From assembly GCA_009392005.1 (NCBI GenBank), contig VFHL01000001.1:1-64000 (forward strand): a stretch of 64,000 nucleotides of DNA. Reading direction: 5' to 3'. This document shows positions 17,108 through 25,985 of this stretch, piece by piece. This DNA comes from SAR202 cluster bacterium. Its GTDB lineage: Bacteria; Chloroflexota; Dehalococcoidia; UBA6926; VFHL01. Both the position numbers and the translations under genes were made by a program. The first letter of the stretch is position 1, and the number at the start of each line of letters is the position of its first letter. The notes beneath the pieces are model-generated. The model was not told the DNA's origin. It was given only the letters and a program-made list of their open reading frames with translations, and did no database searches.

Positions 17108-18742
17108 CTAAGGTCGGCGCTCAAGGATCAGATCCATTGTTATCTCTTTCCCATTACGAATGATTGCGATCTGTACTTTGTCACTTGGTCGATATTTCGC
17201 CAATGCTTCTTGTAATGATTCCATATTTGTAACCGGTTTATTCTCTAGCCGTGTTATAACATCGCCACCTGTTGGAATAATTTGTCCAGAAACAGTTTCG
17301 GATCTCGTAGATCCAAGCAGGCCTCCTTTTTCGGCCGGGCTACTGCCAAATACATTAACAATGAGGATGCCAGTTTGATCTTCTCCTAGACTATTCGCTT
17401 CAGCGACTTTCGGGGTGAGTGTCAAACCACTGATACCAATCCAGGCAGTATCATCGATCACATCGTTCGTGACATTTGATGATCTTTGTGGCCTGCCCGC
17501 TAATGTAACGTCAAGAGATATGATTGTTTCATCTCGCAATACATTCAGTACAATAGTTTGCCCAACTGCAGCTGATTGAAATAGGTAAGAAATCAAATCG
17601 CTTGTGTCACGGGTCGTTTCCCCGTTGATGCCGAAAATAACATCTCCACCTATATTTTGTGGCCTGCCATCGACCTCTACAGTTTTTGTGCTTCCCAGGA
17701 GGCCTGCGAGGTCAGCTGGGCTTCCTCTTTGTACTTGTGATACTAAGATTCCACGTTGATCTGGGTTTAGTTGCATAGCGGTTGCGATACCAGTTGTTAG
17801 AGATCGGATGGTGACTCCAAGCCAAGGATGCTCGTATTCGCCCTTAATGATTAATTGTGGTATTACTTTGGCGACAACATTTGATGGGATAGCGAATCCG
17901 ACACCGGATGAGGACTGTGATCGTGAGATGATTGCTGTTGGTACTCCGATTAGTTGAGCATCACTGTTGAGCAAAACCCCTCCTGAGTTTCCGGGGTTAA
18001 TCGCTGCGTCTGTTTGAATTACATCAGGAATACTGTAACCGCGGTCTTCAGTCAAGTCAGCCGATAAAAGGCGACCTACCGCACTCACTATTCCAGTCGT
18101 CATAGTTCCTTGGAATCCAAATGGATTCCCGAGAGCAATTGTGAGCTGCCCGACGAAGACCTCATTCGAATTGGCTATTGTTAGGGGTTTCAAGATTTCG
18201 TCTTGTATTACATTGATCTTTAAAACAGCGAGATCACTATCGGGATCAGAACCAATCACTGTTCCCGTTGTAGAGGTTCCGTCAAAGAATGTAATAGTGA
18301 TTATGTCAGCGTCTTTTATCACGTGATTATTGGTTACGATATGCCCTAATTTGTCCCAAACAAAACCAGATCCAGAACCCCTTGCTTCAAATTGGGCTTG
18401 TGTGCGCGTTGCTATTTGAATGTTGACAACAGATTGCTTTGTATCTTCGTAAATGCTTGAAAATGATTGTTCAATTGATTTAATGACGTTGACGGACGAT
18501 GGTGAATTCGCGCTTTGATGATTTTCATTCTTTGTCTTGTCTGCTGCTTCAGGTGTGCTTACAGGTTGTGTCACGGTGGGGCTGTGTTTATCGAGATTTG
18601 TTGTAACTACTGTCGGAGGTTTAATTTGTTGCGAGGGCGTGCAACTTAAGAGTAAAAAGATAAGACCGCAAATGATTATCCAATTTGATAATCTGCCTTT
18701 GTTAACCGTTGCTGGTAAAAATATTATATTTCTCAATGACAT
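17108..18742 (-). CDS. HtrA/DegP-family serine protease with two PDZ domains, lipoprotein
   Basis: 544 residues. The N-terminus has a basic stretch, a hydrophobic core (about 22-34) and a lipobox LLLSC, so it is probably a lipid-anchored extracytoplasmic protease. A Ser/Thr/Pro-rich linker (about 40-90) follows. The chymotrypsin-like domain has His in TNNHVI (about 141), Asp in SDLAVL (about 169) and Ser in NPGNSGG (about 252). Two PDZ domains lie at about 300-400 and 430-540, both containing a GLLGSTR/GLLGSTK-type loop. It degrades or chaperones misfolded envelope proteins. ATG with AGGA 4 bases upstream. The 285-base upstream region holds palindromes (18816-18873). Confidence 0.95.
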   Translation of the reverse strand: MSLRNIIFLPATVNKGRLSNWIIICGLIFLLLSCTPSQQIKPPTVVTTNLDKHSPTVTQPVSTPEAADKTKNENHQSANSPSSVNVIKSIEQSFSSIYEDTKQSVVNIQIATRTQAQFEARGSGSGFVWDKLGHIVTNNHVIKDADIITITFFDGTSTTGTVIGSDPDSDLAVLKINVIQDEILKPLTIANSNEVFVGQLTIALGNPFGFQGTMTTGIVSAVGRLLSADLTEDRGYSIPDVIQTDAAINPGNSGGVLLNSDAQLIGVPTAIISRSQSSSGVGFAIPSNVVAKVIPQLIIKGEYEHPWLGVTIRSLTTGIATAMQLNPDQRGILVSQVQRGSPADLAGLLGSTKTVEVDGRPQNIGGDVIFGINGETTRDTSDLISYLFQSAAVGQTIVLNVLRDETIISLDVTLAGRPQRSSNVTNDVIDDTAWIGISGLTLTPKVAEANSLGEDQTGILIVNVFGSSPAEKGGLLGSTRSETVSGQIIPTGGDVITRLENKPVTNMESLQEALAKYRPSDKVQIAIIRNGKEITMDLILERRP

Positions 18743-19027
18743 TTTTCCTAAGATTCACTTCACGTTCTGGCCCATTTTGGGAAATGTACCAATTTGAATG
18801 GAGCGTAACATTAAAATGTCAAAGAAATATAAAGATTTCTGACATTTCACCACACTAATTTTCTTTAATTAGTACTATGGGAAATGAGGTGACATCGGGA
18901 AGACACGCTAAAGTGTTTCCATTACGAAGGTTAATTGATAATACTGAGAATGCTTTTCGGACCAACGTAGCAACCAAGGGTGGTAACGAGTTCAGTGAAT
19001 GTTTTTCCAGAATATTAAGTTGCAGAT
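18743..19027. other. Intergenic region upstream of htrA with two inverted repeats
   Basis: Contains an imperfect inverted repeat with ATGTC/GACAT ends (18816-18845) and a perfect 7-bp repeat ACTAATT/AATTAGT with a 6-base spacer (18854-18873). The antisense of 18817-18822 reads TTGACA, a candidate -35 for htrA, but I see no convincing -10. A 59-codon forward frame (18877-19056) has no ribosome site and overlaps the mutase gene, so I do not call it a gene. A hairpin (GGAAGACAC...GTGTTTCC) sits near 18898-18920. Confidence 0.4.
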
Positions 19028-19435
19028 CTATTCTTTGGCTGGCAGCTCGTTTATGAAATCAATGATTGTTTGCAGTGTGGTTCCAGGTCCAAAAACGCCC
19101 TTTACACCGATATCATATAAAGCCTGATAATCTTCTTTAGGGATGATTCCTCCGCAGAAAATAGGGATGTGTCCCATATCATTTTCGTTGAGTCCGTCAA
19201 TGACAAGTGGGAACAGATCCAAGTGCGCTCCTGAAAGGATACTCAGACCGATCGCATCAACGTCTTCTTGAATTGCCGCCTGTACGATCATCTCTGGTGT
19301 TTGCCGAATGCCTGTATAAATCACCTCGAACCCAGCATCTCGTAAAGCTCGTGCTACGACTTTTGCTCCACGATCATGGCCATCGAGGCCAGGTTTTGCC
19401 ACCATGATGCGTTTTATATCCGTGCTTGATGTCAT
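19028..19435 (-). CDS. Methylmalonyl-CoA mutase, cobalamin-binding subunit
   Basis: 135 residues forming the B12-binding domain alone. It has the DxHxxG motif (DGHDRG) that supplies the lower axial His of cobalamin, then SGAH and a glycine-rich GGIIP segment. It is the C-terminal part of a split methylmalonyl-CoA mutase and pairs with the large subunit encoded at 20308-21960. The start is ATG 19435, with GAGGAG about 7 bases upstream; a GTG 15 bases further out lies inside that ribosome site. It is the third gene of the operon mutase large subunit - epimerase - small subunit. The reaction is (R)-methylmalonyl-CoA to succinyl-CoA. Confidence 0.95.
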   Translation of the reverse strand: MTSSTDIKRIMVAKPGLDGHDRGAKVVARALRDAGFEVIYTGIRQTPEMIVQAAIQEDVDAIGLSILSGAHLDLFPLVIDGLNENDMGHIPIFCGGIIPKEDYQALYDIGVKGVFGPGTTLQTIIDFINELPAKE

Positions 19436-19506
19436 TTTGTTTCTCCTCACCGCTTTCTACTCGCGAGTGATGATTTTGTTGTGTTCTATTTATTTAAGTG
19501 CAAATT

Positions 19507-20292
19507 TCATTGGAGAACAATTCGTAAACCTACCAATTCATCTGGTGTGATAATAGTTTTACCAGTTTTCTGGTGGAATGGAACACTTGAAAGGTCCTGT
19601 GCAGCCAATGTTAGCGAATATACACCCCGGCCACCATTCTCAATAAATTTGGCTATCGAGCTTGAGGTATCAACCGATTGGCGGAATTCAACGAGCGAAT
19701 CGCCTTGTCCGGCCTGACCATCGACTAAGTGTGATTGGGTGCCTGCTACAAGAGAAGCGTCTGTGTTGGCATCTGTCCGAGTGTGGTCAATAACGGCCAG
19801 GTTTTTTTTCCATAAATTGGATACCCCTTCACTGTCTTCTGTCGCTACAGTTGCGTGATGCAAGCTGAGGCCACAAGAGGTTGGCGATCGCAGTTCTATC
19901 TGTGCGATCTCGACTAGAACGCCGCCTGCTGCTCTCGGGTGAATGAATTCAACTTGACCAACAAATCCTTCTCGTGGAGCACCTTGCACCAGTTGAACTT
20001 CTCGCGCTTTCAACTCATCGATTTCCCGTTGTATATCATCGACTTCAAAACATATGTGATGGATGCCTTCACCGCTGCGTTCAAGAAAACGTCCAACAAC
20101 GCTTTCAGGATCCGTTGGTTGCATCAGTTCAAATCGTGTTGTATCGGTTGGAACAAGGGCAGCGATTAACTGTTGGTCTTCTACTTCCTCTTGAGCTGAT
20201 ATAGTCAATCCAAGAAGATTTTCAAATTGTGCTGCCGCTTGGTCCATGCTTTTGACCGCGACGCCAATGTGATCTATTGCTGTGATAGCCAT
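19507..20292 (-). CDS. Methylmalonyl-CoA epimerase with a second, degenerate VOC-like domain
   Basis: 261 residues, about twice the usual length. Residues 1-135 are a complete methylmalonyl-CoA epimerase of the glyoxalase/VOC fold: His in IDHIGVAV, His in IHHICFEVDD, and the closing Glu in VLVEIAQ are the metal ligands. Residues ~140-261 start LSLHHATVAT and look like a further VOC module, but I see no matching C-terminal Glu ligand, so this part is probably non-catalytic. ATG with AAGGAGG about 10 bases upstream. Placement between the two mutase subunits confirms the (2S)- to (2R)-methylmalonyl-CoA role. The second domain could aid dimerisation or contact the mutase; this is inference. Confidence 0.93.
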   Translation of the reverse strand: MAITAIDHIGVAVKSMDQAAAQFENLLGLTISAQEEVEDQQLIAALVPTDTTRFELMQPTDPESVVGRFLERSGEGIHHICFEVDDIQREIDELKAREVQLVQGAPREGFVGQVEFIHPRAAGGVLVEIAQIELRSPTSCGLSLHHATVATEDSEGVSNLWKKNLAVIDHTRTDANTDASLVAGTQSHLVDGQAGQGDSLVEFRQSVDTSSSIAKFIENGGRGVYSLTLAAQDLSSVPFHQKTGKTIITPDELVGLRIVLQ

Positions 20293-20307
20293 AATTAAGA
20301 TTCCTCC

Positions 20308-21960
20308 TTAAAGAGCAGTTGCAGGATCGTATGTACCAAAAACTTCGCGGAATACGTCACAAATTTCTCCGGTTGTCGCATATGCCTCTACACACTCCAA
20401 AATGGCGGGAACAGGATTGCCCGTGCCCCGCGCTATAGCTTCGAGATTTCGTAAAGCAGTCGCGACCCTCTCATCATCTCTGTCTGCACGAACTTTTTCG
20501 AGGCGTGCGATATGGCGGCGTGTTTCTTCTGGATCAATGCGGAAGATGCCGATATGTGTGTCTTCTTCTTCTACGAAATCATTCACCCCCACCACAATCC
20601 GATCTTTCGATTCGACTTCCATTTGGAAACGATAGGCTGAATCAGCGATTTCTTGTTGTTGGTAGCCCTCTTCGATAGCTACCACTGCGCCTTTGCGTTT
20701 GTCGATCTCTTCAATGTACTTTGTTGCCGCTTCCTCTAATTCACTTGTTAACTTTTCAACATAGTACGAGCCAGCTAGCGGGTCAACGGTGTCAGTGATA
20801 CCTGCCTCGTATGCAAGTACTTGCTGGGTTCGGAGAGACAGCTTCACTGCATCTTCGGTTGGTAAAGCGAGAGCTTCATCTCGTGAATTTGTATGTAATG
20901 ATTGTGTTCCACCTAAGACTGCTGCCAACGCTTGCAAGGTTGATCGGACGACATTGTTATCGATCTGTTGCGCTGTTAGTGATACACCAGCCGTTTGCGT
21001 ATGGAAACGAACCATCATCGATCGCGGATTTTTTGCACCGAAACGATCCTTCATAATCTTTGCCCACAAGCGGCGAGCTGCTCTATATTTTGCGACTTCT
21101 TCAAGCAGGTTACTTTGGGCTACAAAAAAGAAAGATAATTGTGGCCCAAAAGAGTCAACGTCAAGTCCTGCCTTGATTGCCGCCTCTACATAGGAAATTC
21201 CGTCAGCTAGTGTGAAACCGAGTTCCTGCGCTGCTGTGCAACCCGCTTCTCTCATATGGTAACCACTAATACTAATCGTATTCCATCTGGGTGTTTCTTC
21301 GGCACAGTATTCAAATAAATCTGTTACTAATCTCATCGATGGTTGAGGTGGATAGATCTGTGTGCCACGTGCGATATATTCTTTGAGAATATCGTTCTGT
21401 ACGGTCCCAGCTAGGATTTTTGGGTCCACGCCCTGTTTCTTAGCGGTCGCGATGTAGTAGCAAAGAAGGAGTGAGGCAGTTGAGTTGATAGTCATGGATG
21501 TGCTCACTTTGTCCAAAGGGATACCTTCCATGACAATTTCCATATCTGCGAGACTGGAAATTGGGACTCCGGCCTTACCTACCTCACCAAGTGCCAGTTC
21601 ATGGTCAGAATCGTACCCTGTTTGGGTAGGCAGGTCGAAGGCGATTGATAAGCCTGTTTGTCCCTGTTCCATCAGGTATCGATAGCGACGATTGGATTCT
21701 TCTGCTGATGCAAACCCAGAATATTGACGCATAGTCCATAATCGTCCTCGGTACATGTTCGGTTGTACACCGCGTGTAAATGGAAACTCTCCTGGCATAC
21801 CAATTTCTTGATCATAATCCACGGCGTTCAAGTCTTCTGGTGTGTATACAGGATCAATTTTTATTTCAGATGTGGTTTGAAAAGTTTCGCGACGTTCTGC
21901 GAACCGCTCTACAGAAGGCTTCCATACCTTCTCTGTCCACTGTTCTTTCTTGGTAGCCAT
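20308..21960 (-). CDS. Methylmalonyl-CoA mutase, large (catalytic) subunit
   Basis: 550 residues: the substrate-binding TIM barrel of acyl-CoA mutase without the B12 domain. Family segments include [44 protein letters not shown] and [24 protein letters not shown] sequence after the N-terminal clamp fits methylmalonyl- rather than isobutyryl-CoA mutase; the adjacent epimerase supports this. The start is the ATG at 21960, 6 bases after GGAGG; the ATG at 21966 abuts that site. It leads the operon, with a candidate promoter at 22042-22071. The pathway is propionyl-CoA (odd-chain, branched amino acid or similar degradation) to succinyl-CoA. Confidence 0.96.
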   Translation of the reverse strand: MATKKEQWTEKVWKPSVERFAERRETFQTTSEIKIDPVYTPEDLNAVDYDQEIGMPGEFPFTRGVQPNMYRGRLWTMRQYSGFASAEESNRRYRYLMEQGQTGLSIAFDLPTQTGYDSDHELALGEVGKAGVPISSLADMEIVMEGIPLDKVSTSMTINSTASLLLCYYIATAKKQGVDPKILAGTVQNDILKEYIARGTQIYPPQPSMRLVTDLFEYCAEETPRWNTISISGYHMREAGCTAAQELGFTLADGISYVEAAIKAGLDVDSFGPQLSFFFVAQSNLLEEVAKYRAARRLWAKIMKDRFGAKNPRSMMVRFHTQTAGVSLTAQQIDNNVVRSTLQALAAVLGGTQSLHTNSRDEALALPTEDAVKLSLRTQQVLAYEAGITDTVDPLAGSYYVEKLTSELEEAATKYIEEIDKRKGAVVAIEEGYQQQEIADSAYRFQMEVESKDRIVVGVNDFVEEEDTHIGIFRIDPEETRRHIARLEKVRADRDDERVATALRNLEAIARGTGNPVPAILECVEAYATTGEICDVFREVFGTYDPATAL

Positions 21961-22041
21961 TCTCATCCTCCAATTGCTAGTAGGTTGCCCTTCTACTGCT
22001 ACACTCCTCGATATCTTTGGACGTATGTATACCGACTGCTA

Positions 22042-22071
22042 AGTCTACTGTAGGCGCAAATTCACTGTCAA
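22042..22071 (-). promoter_or_regulatory. Candidate sigma70-type promoter of the mutase operon
   Basis: On the reverse strand, TTGACA (22071-22066) and TAGACT (22047-22042) are separated by 18 bases. The perfect -35 and 4/6 -10 lie about 80 bases upstream of the large-subunit start. Confidence 0.4.
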
Positions 22072-22203
22072 GAAATCACTTCTATGATGTACTGTACTGT
22101 ATGTAGATTTTTTGAACATAATCTTTATGCTCTGTTTCTAGAGCATTCGGATGAGCGTATGCTGAATAAAGTATTAGGTGGATTCGAAGTTAAAGGAAAT
22201 ATT

Positions 22204-23589
22204 ATGCCTGTATTGGATGTGGCGGTAATCGGTGGTGGTCCAGGTGGGTATGCAGCAGCCATACGAGCAGCTCAACTTGGCATGAAAACCGGATTAATAG
22301 AATCTACGCAGCTTGGTGGCTTGTGCCTGAATTGGGGGTGCGTGCCTAGTAAAGCATTGCTGCGCAATGCGCAAGTGGTTTCAATGATAGGCAAATCAAA
22401 GGAATTTGGGATTAACGTTAATGGGATGAGTGTGGATTTGGGCGCTGGAGTGCAACGCAGCCGCCGAGTTGTTTCCCGCCTTGTTAAAGGCGTTGAATTT
22501 TTGATGGAGAAAAACGGCATTGAGGTATTTCATGGAATGGCACGTCTAGTGAAGAAGGATGAGATTTCTGTGGATTCATTGACCGAAAATATTAAAGCTA
22601 ATGCGATTATTTTGGCGACAGGCGCCAAAAATCTTTTGTTAAATGATTTTCCTATGGATCACGATGCGATCATCTCAAGCCGTGAGGCTTTAGAGCTAAA
22701 GAAACTTCCCCAAAAGATCATGATCATCGGTGGTGGCCCAATTGGTGTAGAGTTTGCGACATATTTTTCTTCATATGGGAGTGAAGTGACGATTGTGGAA
22801 ATGCTGGAACAATTACTGCCGAATGAGGACGGAGAAATAGCATCTGCGTTACGGAGGTCTTTTGAGAAGGACGGTATTAATGTGATGACTGATGCTCAAG
22901 TACATGGTTTTGAACAAGGCGATAACGGCGCGGTATCGGTCGAGGTTATAACTGGTTCTAGTTCTCGGGTTATAGAAGCGGACAAAATACTTGTCGCGGT
23001 GGGCTTTGCTGGTCAGACTGATTCTCTTGGCTTAGATGATGTTGGAGTAGATGTTCAGGATCGATGGATAAAAGTAAACGGAAATATGCAAACGACAGGT
23101 TCGGGTGTGTATGCAGTAGGCGATGTTACAGGCCCCCCATTGCTTGCGCACGTTGCTGAGGCGCAAGGTATATTGGCGGCGGAACATATTGCTGGTATGG
23201 ATCCAACACAGTTGGAGTACGAAAATATACCGCGGGCTGTATATAGCCGACCACAGATTGCAAGTATTGGAGTAACTGAATCTGAGGCAAAAAATAGAGG
23301 TATTAACGTGAATGTCGGGCAGTTTCCGTATAGGGCGAGTGGGAAAGCTATTGCGATGGCTGAATATGATGGTTTCATTAAGATTTTATCTGATGCTGAG
23401 AATGAAAAGATTTTGGGGGCGCATATGATTGGTCCGGATTGCAGTGAATTAATTGGAGAAATATCTTTAGCTATCAAATTAGGGGCAACGGCGCTTGACC
23501 TCGGAAGTTCTATACACCCCCATCCCACACTGTCAGAAGGTTTGATGGATGCAGCTTTAGGTACCTATGGTAATGCGATTCACGTTTAA
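22204..23589 (+). CDS. lpdA: Dihydrolipoyl dehydrogenase
   Basis: 461 residues from ATG 22204, which has AAAGGAAA about 6 bases upstream. The frame is open back to 22084, but the 40 extra residues are not family-like. Domains: FAD-binding GGGPGGYAAA (about 10), redox disulphide CLNWGC (about 40-45), NAD-binding GGGPIGVEFA (about 175), FAD motif GVYAVGDVTG (about 300), and the C-terminal catalytic His in HPHPTLSE (about 438). It is the E3 component of 2-oxoacid dehydrogenase and glycine cleavage complexes. No E1, E2 or glycine-cleavage genes are adjacent. It is divergent from the mutase operon. Confidence 0.95.
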   Translation: MPVLDVAVIGGGPGGYAAAIRAAQLGMKTGLIESTQLGGLCLNWGCVPSKALLRNAQVVSMIGKSKEFGINVNGMSVDLGAGVQRSRRVVSRLVKGVEFLMEKNGIEVFHGMARLVKKDEISVDSLTENIKANAIILATGAKNLLLNDFPMDHDAIISSREALELKKLPQKIMIIGGGPIGVEFATYFSSYGSEVTIVEMLEQLLPNEDGEIASALRRSFEKDGINVMTDAQVHGFEQGDNGAVSVEVITGSSSRVIEADKILVAVGFAGQTDSLGLDDVGVDVQDRWIKVNGNMQTTGSGVYAVGDVTGPPLLAHVAEAQGILAAEHIAGMDPTQLEYENIPRAVYSRPQIASIGVTESEAKNRGINVNVGQFPYRASGKAIAMAEYDGFIKILSDAENEKILGAHMIGPDCSELIGEISLAIKLGATALDLGSSIHPHPTLSEGLMDAALGTYGNAIHV

Positions 23590-23713
23590 CCAGGTTCCCA
23601 AAGGTGAAGATTAAAAACCATATATCGATTATGAAAATGGCGTTTATGCGATATGTCGTTGATGATAGGGAAAGAAATTATTCGTTGTAAATTGCTGAGC
23701 GATAAGGGTGTTC

Positions 23714-24307
23714 ATGAATATTGGGATTGATGTTGATGGTGTTTTGGCAGATGCAAATGCTGCGACATTACCGCTTGTGGAGCGATACACAGGCACGCAC
23801 ATTGAAAAAGATGAAATTACACATTGGGATTATGTGTCTGACACTACGGGTCTTTCAGTATGGCATTTTGTTCGTTTGATGGGTCAGGCTTGGCAAGATT
23901 TTGAGAATATGCCGATTGAGGAGCCAACTGTTGCCAATTCACTCACTCAACTGATGCGACGAGGGCATCATGTTTCCATCGTTACTCAGAGAACGCGAGA
24001 AAGTTTTCCGTTTGTTTGTTTGTGGCTGGATTTACATAGAATTCCATATGATGATTTAATATTCACTTCGGGAACAATTGATAAGCTAATGTTCCCAATC
24101 GACATTCTCGTAGACGATTCTCCGCGAATTATTACGAGAGCCGGCCATATCAAAGACAAAATTTTGTTGTTGCGTGACCAACCATGGAACAGGAATGTCG
24201 ATTCATTGCCGCCTAACGTTGAACGTGTGGAGACATTGGCAGGAGCGGTTGAACGGATTTTGTCCATGCCGCTAAAAGGCGGAGTAAGCAAACATCCCGT
24301 TCAGTAG
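23714..24307 (+). CDS. HAD-family 5'(3')-deoxyribonucleotidase-like phosphatase (NT5C/YorR type)
   Basis: 197 residues. The N-terminal HAD motif I is IGIDVDGVLAD (two catalytic Asp), followed by a helical cap region. Motif II is probably SIVTQR (about 95). The motif IV-like DILVDDSPR (about 135) supplies acidic residues for Mg binding. Length and order match the NT5C family acting on (deoxy)nucleoside monophosphates. ATG 23714 has AAGGG about 5 bases upstream; an in-frame GTG two codons earlier overlaps that site. It is a single gene, convergent with glyA. Substrate specificity is inferred from family only. Confidence 0.82.
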   Translation: MNIGIDVDGVLADANAATLPLVERYTGTHIEKDEITHWDYVSDTTGLSVWHFVRLMGQAWQDFENMPIEEPTVANSLTQLMRRGHHVSIVTQRTRESFPFVCLWLDLHRIPYDDLIFTSGTIDKLMFPIDILVDDSPRIITRAGHIKDKILLLRDQPWNRNVDSLPPNVERVETLAGAVERILSMPLKGGVSKHPVQ

Positions 24308-24338
24308 ATTAAGTGTCTTGCGTACCGAGGAAAGGCAT

Positions 24339-25850
24339 TTATAGAAATGCTTGCTGAAGATATTCCAAATCTATTTCCTCATACAAGACGTGCTTTGCAA
24401 GAAGATGGTTTACTCGTGACTGGGCGTCATCTAAAGCGTTGGGCTCAAGAAGATATCGCGCTTGACTCAAGTTCCCTGCTTGGCGACCTGATTTAATTTC
24501 TGCAGCCTTAGTGTTTGCAAGGACAGATTTCATTATTGAAGCTATTTCACGCATTTCTGCTGAACCCATGCCAAGGGTCGTGAGGGCGGGAGTGCCAATT
24601 CGTAACCCACTCGTGTACCAAGGCCCATTAGAGTCAAATGGCAGGGCATTCCGGTTGAGAGTGATATGCGCTTCGCGCAGAGCAGATTCTGCTTGCCGAC
24701 CATTAATTCCATTTGAGGTTACATCGATAAGAAGTAGATGATTATCGGTGCCTTCAGTGAGAACAGACAATCCTTCTTCTAAACAATTCTTGGCAAGAGC
24801 GGATGAATTCTCAACAATTTTTGCCGCATATTCTTGAAATTCTGGCTTACTGTCTTCTTCAAACGCAACGGCTTTTGCAGCCATGACGTGAGGGAGCGGT
24901 CCACCTAAAACAAGGGGGCATCCTTTATTCACTTGTTCGGCAAATTCCTCGGTGCATAGAACCATCCCTCCTCTAGGCCCGCGTAATGTTTTATGTGTGG
25001 TAGTTGTGACCACGTGGGCATGTTCAACTGGATTGTATTCACCTGTGAAAACTTTACCAGCAACAAGGCCTGCGAAATGAGCCATGTCGACCATTAGAAC
25101 AGAGCCCACATCATCGGCGATCTCTCTGAAAATCTTGAAATTCAATTTGCGTGGATAAGCACTATAGCCCGCCAACAATATGAGTGGTTTAAATCGTTTG
25201 GCATGCTCGTGTATTTTGTCATAATCGATAAGGTTTGTTTCGGGATCTACATCATAGGATTCTGCTTCAAACATGCGTGACGAAACATTTTCTCTATAAC
25301 CATGCGTGAGATGTCCTCCTGAGTAGTAATTCATACCTAAAAGTCGTTGGTTACCAAATTCTTTCCTCAAATTTGCCCACTCTTCGTCAGATAATGCAGA
25401 TAGAGTGGAAGCATCCATATTTTCCATGTATGGATTCTGTATGCGTGTCGCAAGTATTGCCCAGAAAGCTACCAGATTGGCATCTGCCCCAGAATGAGGC
25501 TGAACATATGCGTGTTCCGCATCAAATAAATTCTTAGCAAGGTCTACAGCACGCCCTTCAATCAAATCAACATTTTCGCAACCCGCGTAAAAGCGATGTT
25601 CAGGGTATCCCTCTGCATATTTATCAGTAAAAAGGTTTGCTTGCGCAAGTTGTACAGCTAGGGATGAATAGTTTTCGCTCGCTATCATTTTCAAATGGCT
25701 TCGCTGATCCTTGATTTCCGCAATAATTGCGTTTACTACTTCCGGAGACACTTTGTTTATCTGATCTAAGTTTGCAAGATAGGCGATGAATCCTGGATCT
25801 GGAACAACTGCTGTGTTTTGTAAATAATGGGCAAGCGCTGATTCGGACAT
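24339..25850 (-). CDS. glyA: Serine hydroxymethyltransferase (long form)
   Basis: 503 residues against the usual ~420. The PLP-binding Lys is in TTTTHKTLRGPRGG (about 286). Other family motifs are MIASENYSS, ANLFTDKYAEGYP and VLMVDMAHFAGLVA. The extra length is a ~30-residue N-terminal extension plus an insert of ~60 residues in the large domain (about 140-200, including NMDASTLSALSDEEW). Chlamydial and some other SHMTs are similarly long, so this is probably a lineage form. It converts serine plus tetrahydrofolate to glycine plus methylene-THF. ATG with AAAGGAG 5 bases upstream. The upstream gap has a TATACT-like -10. Confidence 0.95.
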   Translation of the reverse strand: MSESALAHYLQNTAVVPDPGFIAYLANLDQINKVSPEVVNAIIAEIKDQRSHLKMIASENYSSLAVQLAQANLFTDKYAEGYPEHRFYAGCENVDLIEGRAVDLAKNLFDAEHAYVQPHSGADANLVAFWAILATRIQNPYMENMDASTLSALSDEEWANLRKEFGNQRLLGMNYYSGGHLTHGYRENVSSRMFEAESYDVDPETNLIDYDKIHEHAKRFKPLILLAGYSAYPRKLNFKIFREIADDVGSVLMVDMAHFAGLVAGKVFTGEYNPVEHAHVVTTTTHKTLRGPRGGMVLCTEEFAEQVNKGCPLVLGGPLPHVMAAKAVAFEEDSKPEFQEYAAKIVENSSALAKNCLEEGLSVLTEGTDNHLLLIDVTSNGINGRQAESALREAHITLNRNALPFDSNGPWYTSGLRIGTPALTTLGMGSAEMREIASIMKSVLANTKAAEIKSGRQAGNLSQARYLLEPNALDDAQSRVNHLLAKHVLYEEIDLEYLQQAFL

Positions 25851-25985
25851 TACGACTCCTTTTCAATTCCGGAAATGTAACTCTGATAGGGTTTCAGTAT
25901 AGACGAGAACCTATATGTATGGAACACAAATACATGGAAATACGATTGAGTGTGGCATCCGATATCGGTGACGCCTGATTTGGAA

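Noticed and set aside
18990..19004. Stretch AGGGTGGTAACGAG resembling the T-box antiterminator motif
   Set aside because: Only a partial match, no stem I structure or terminator that I could fold, and no aminoacyl-tRNA synthetase or amino-acid gene follows on that strand.
18877..19056. 59-codon forward reading frame upstream of htrA
   Set aside because: No ribosome site, overlaps the end of the mutase small-subunit gene on the other strand, and no recognisable protein pattern.
22084..22203. 40-residue N-terminal extension of dihydrolipoyl dehydrogenase
   Set aside because: ATG 22204 has a good ribosome site and starts at the normal distance from the FAD motif.
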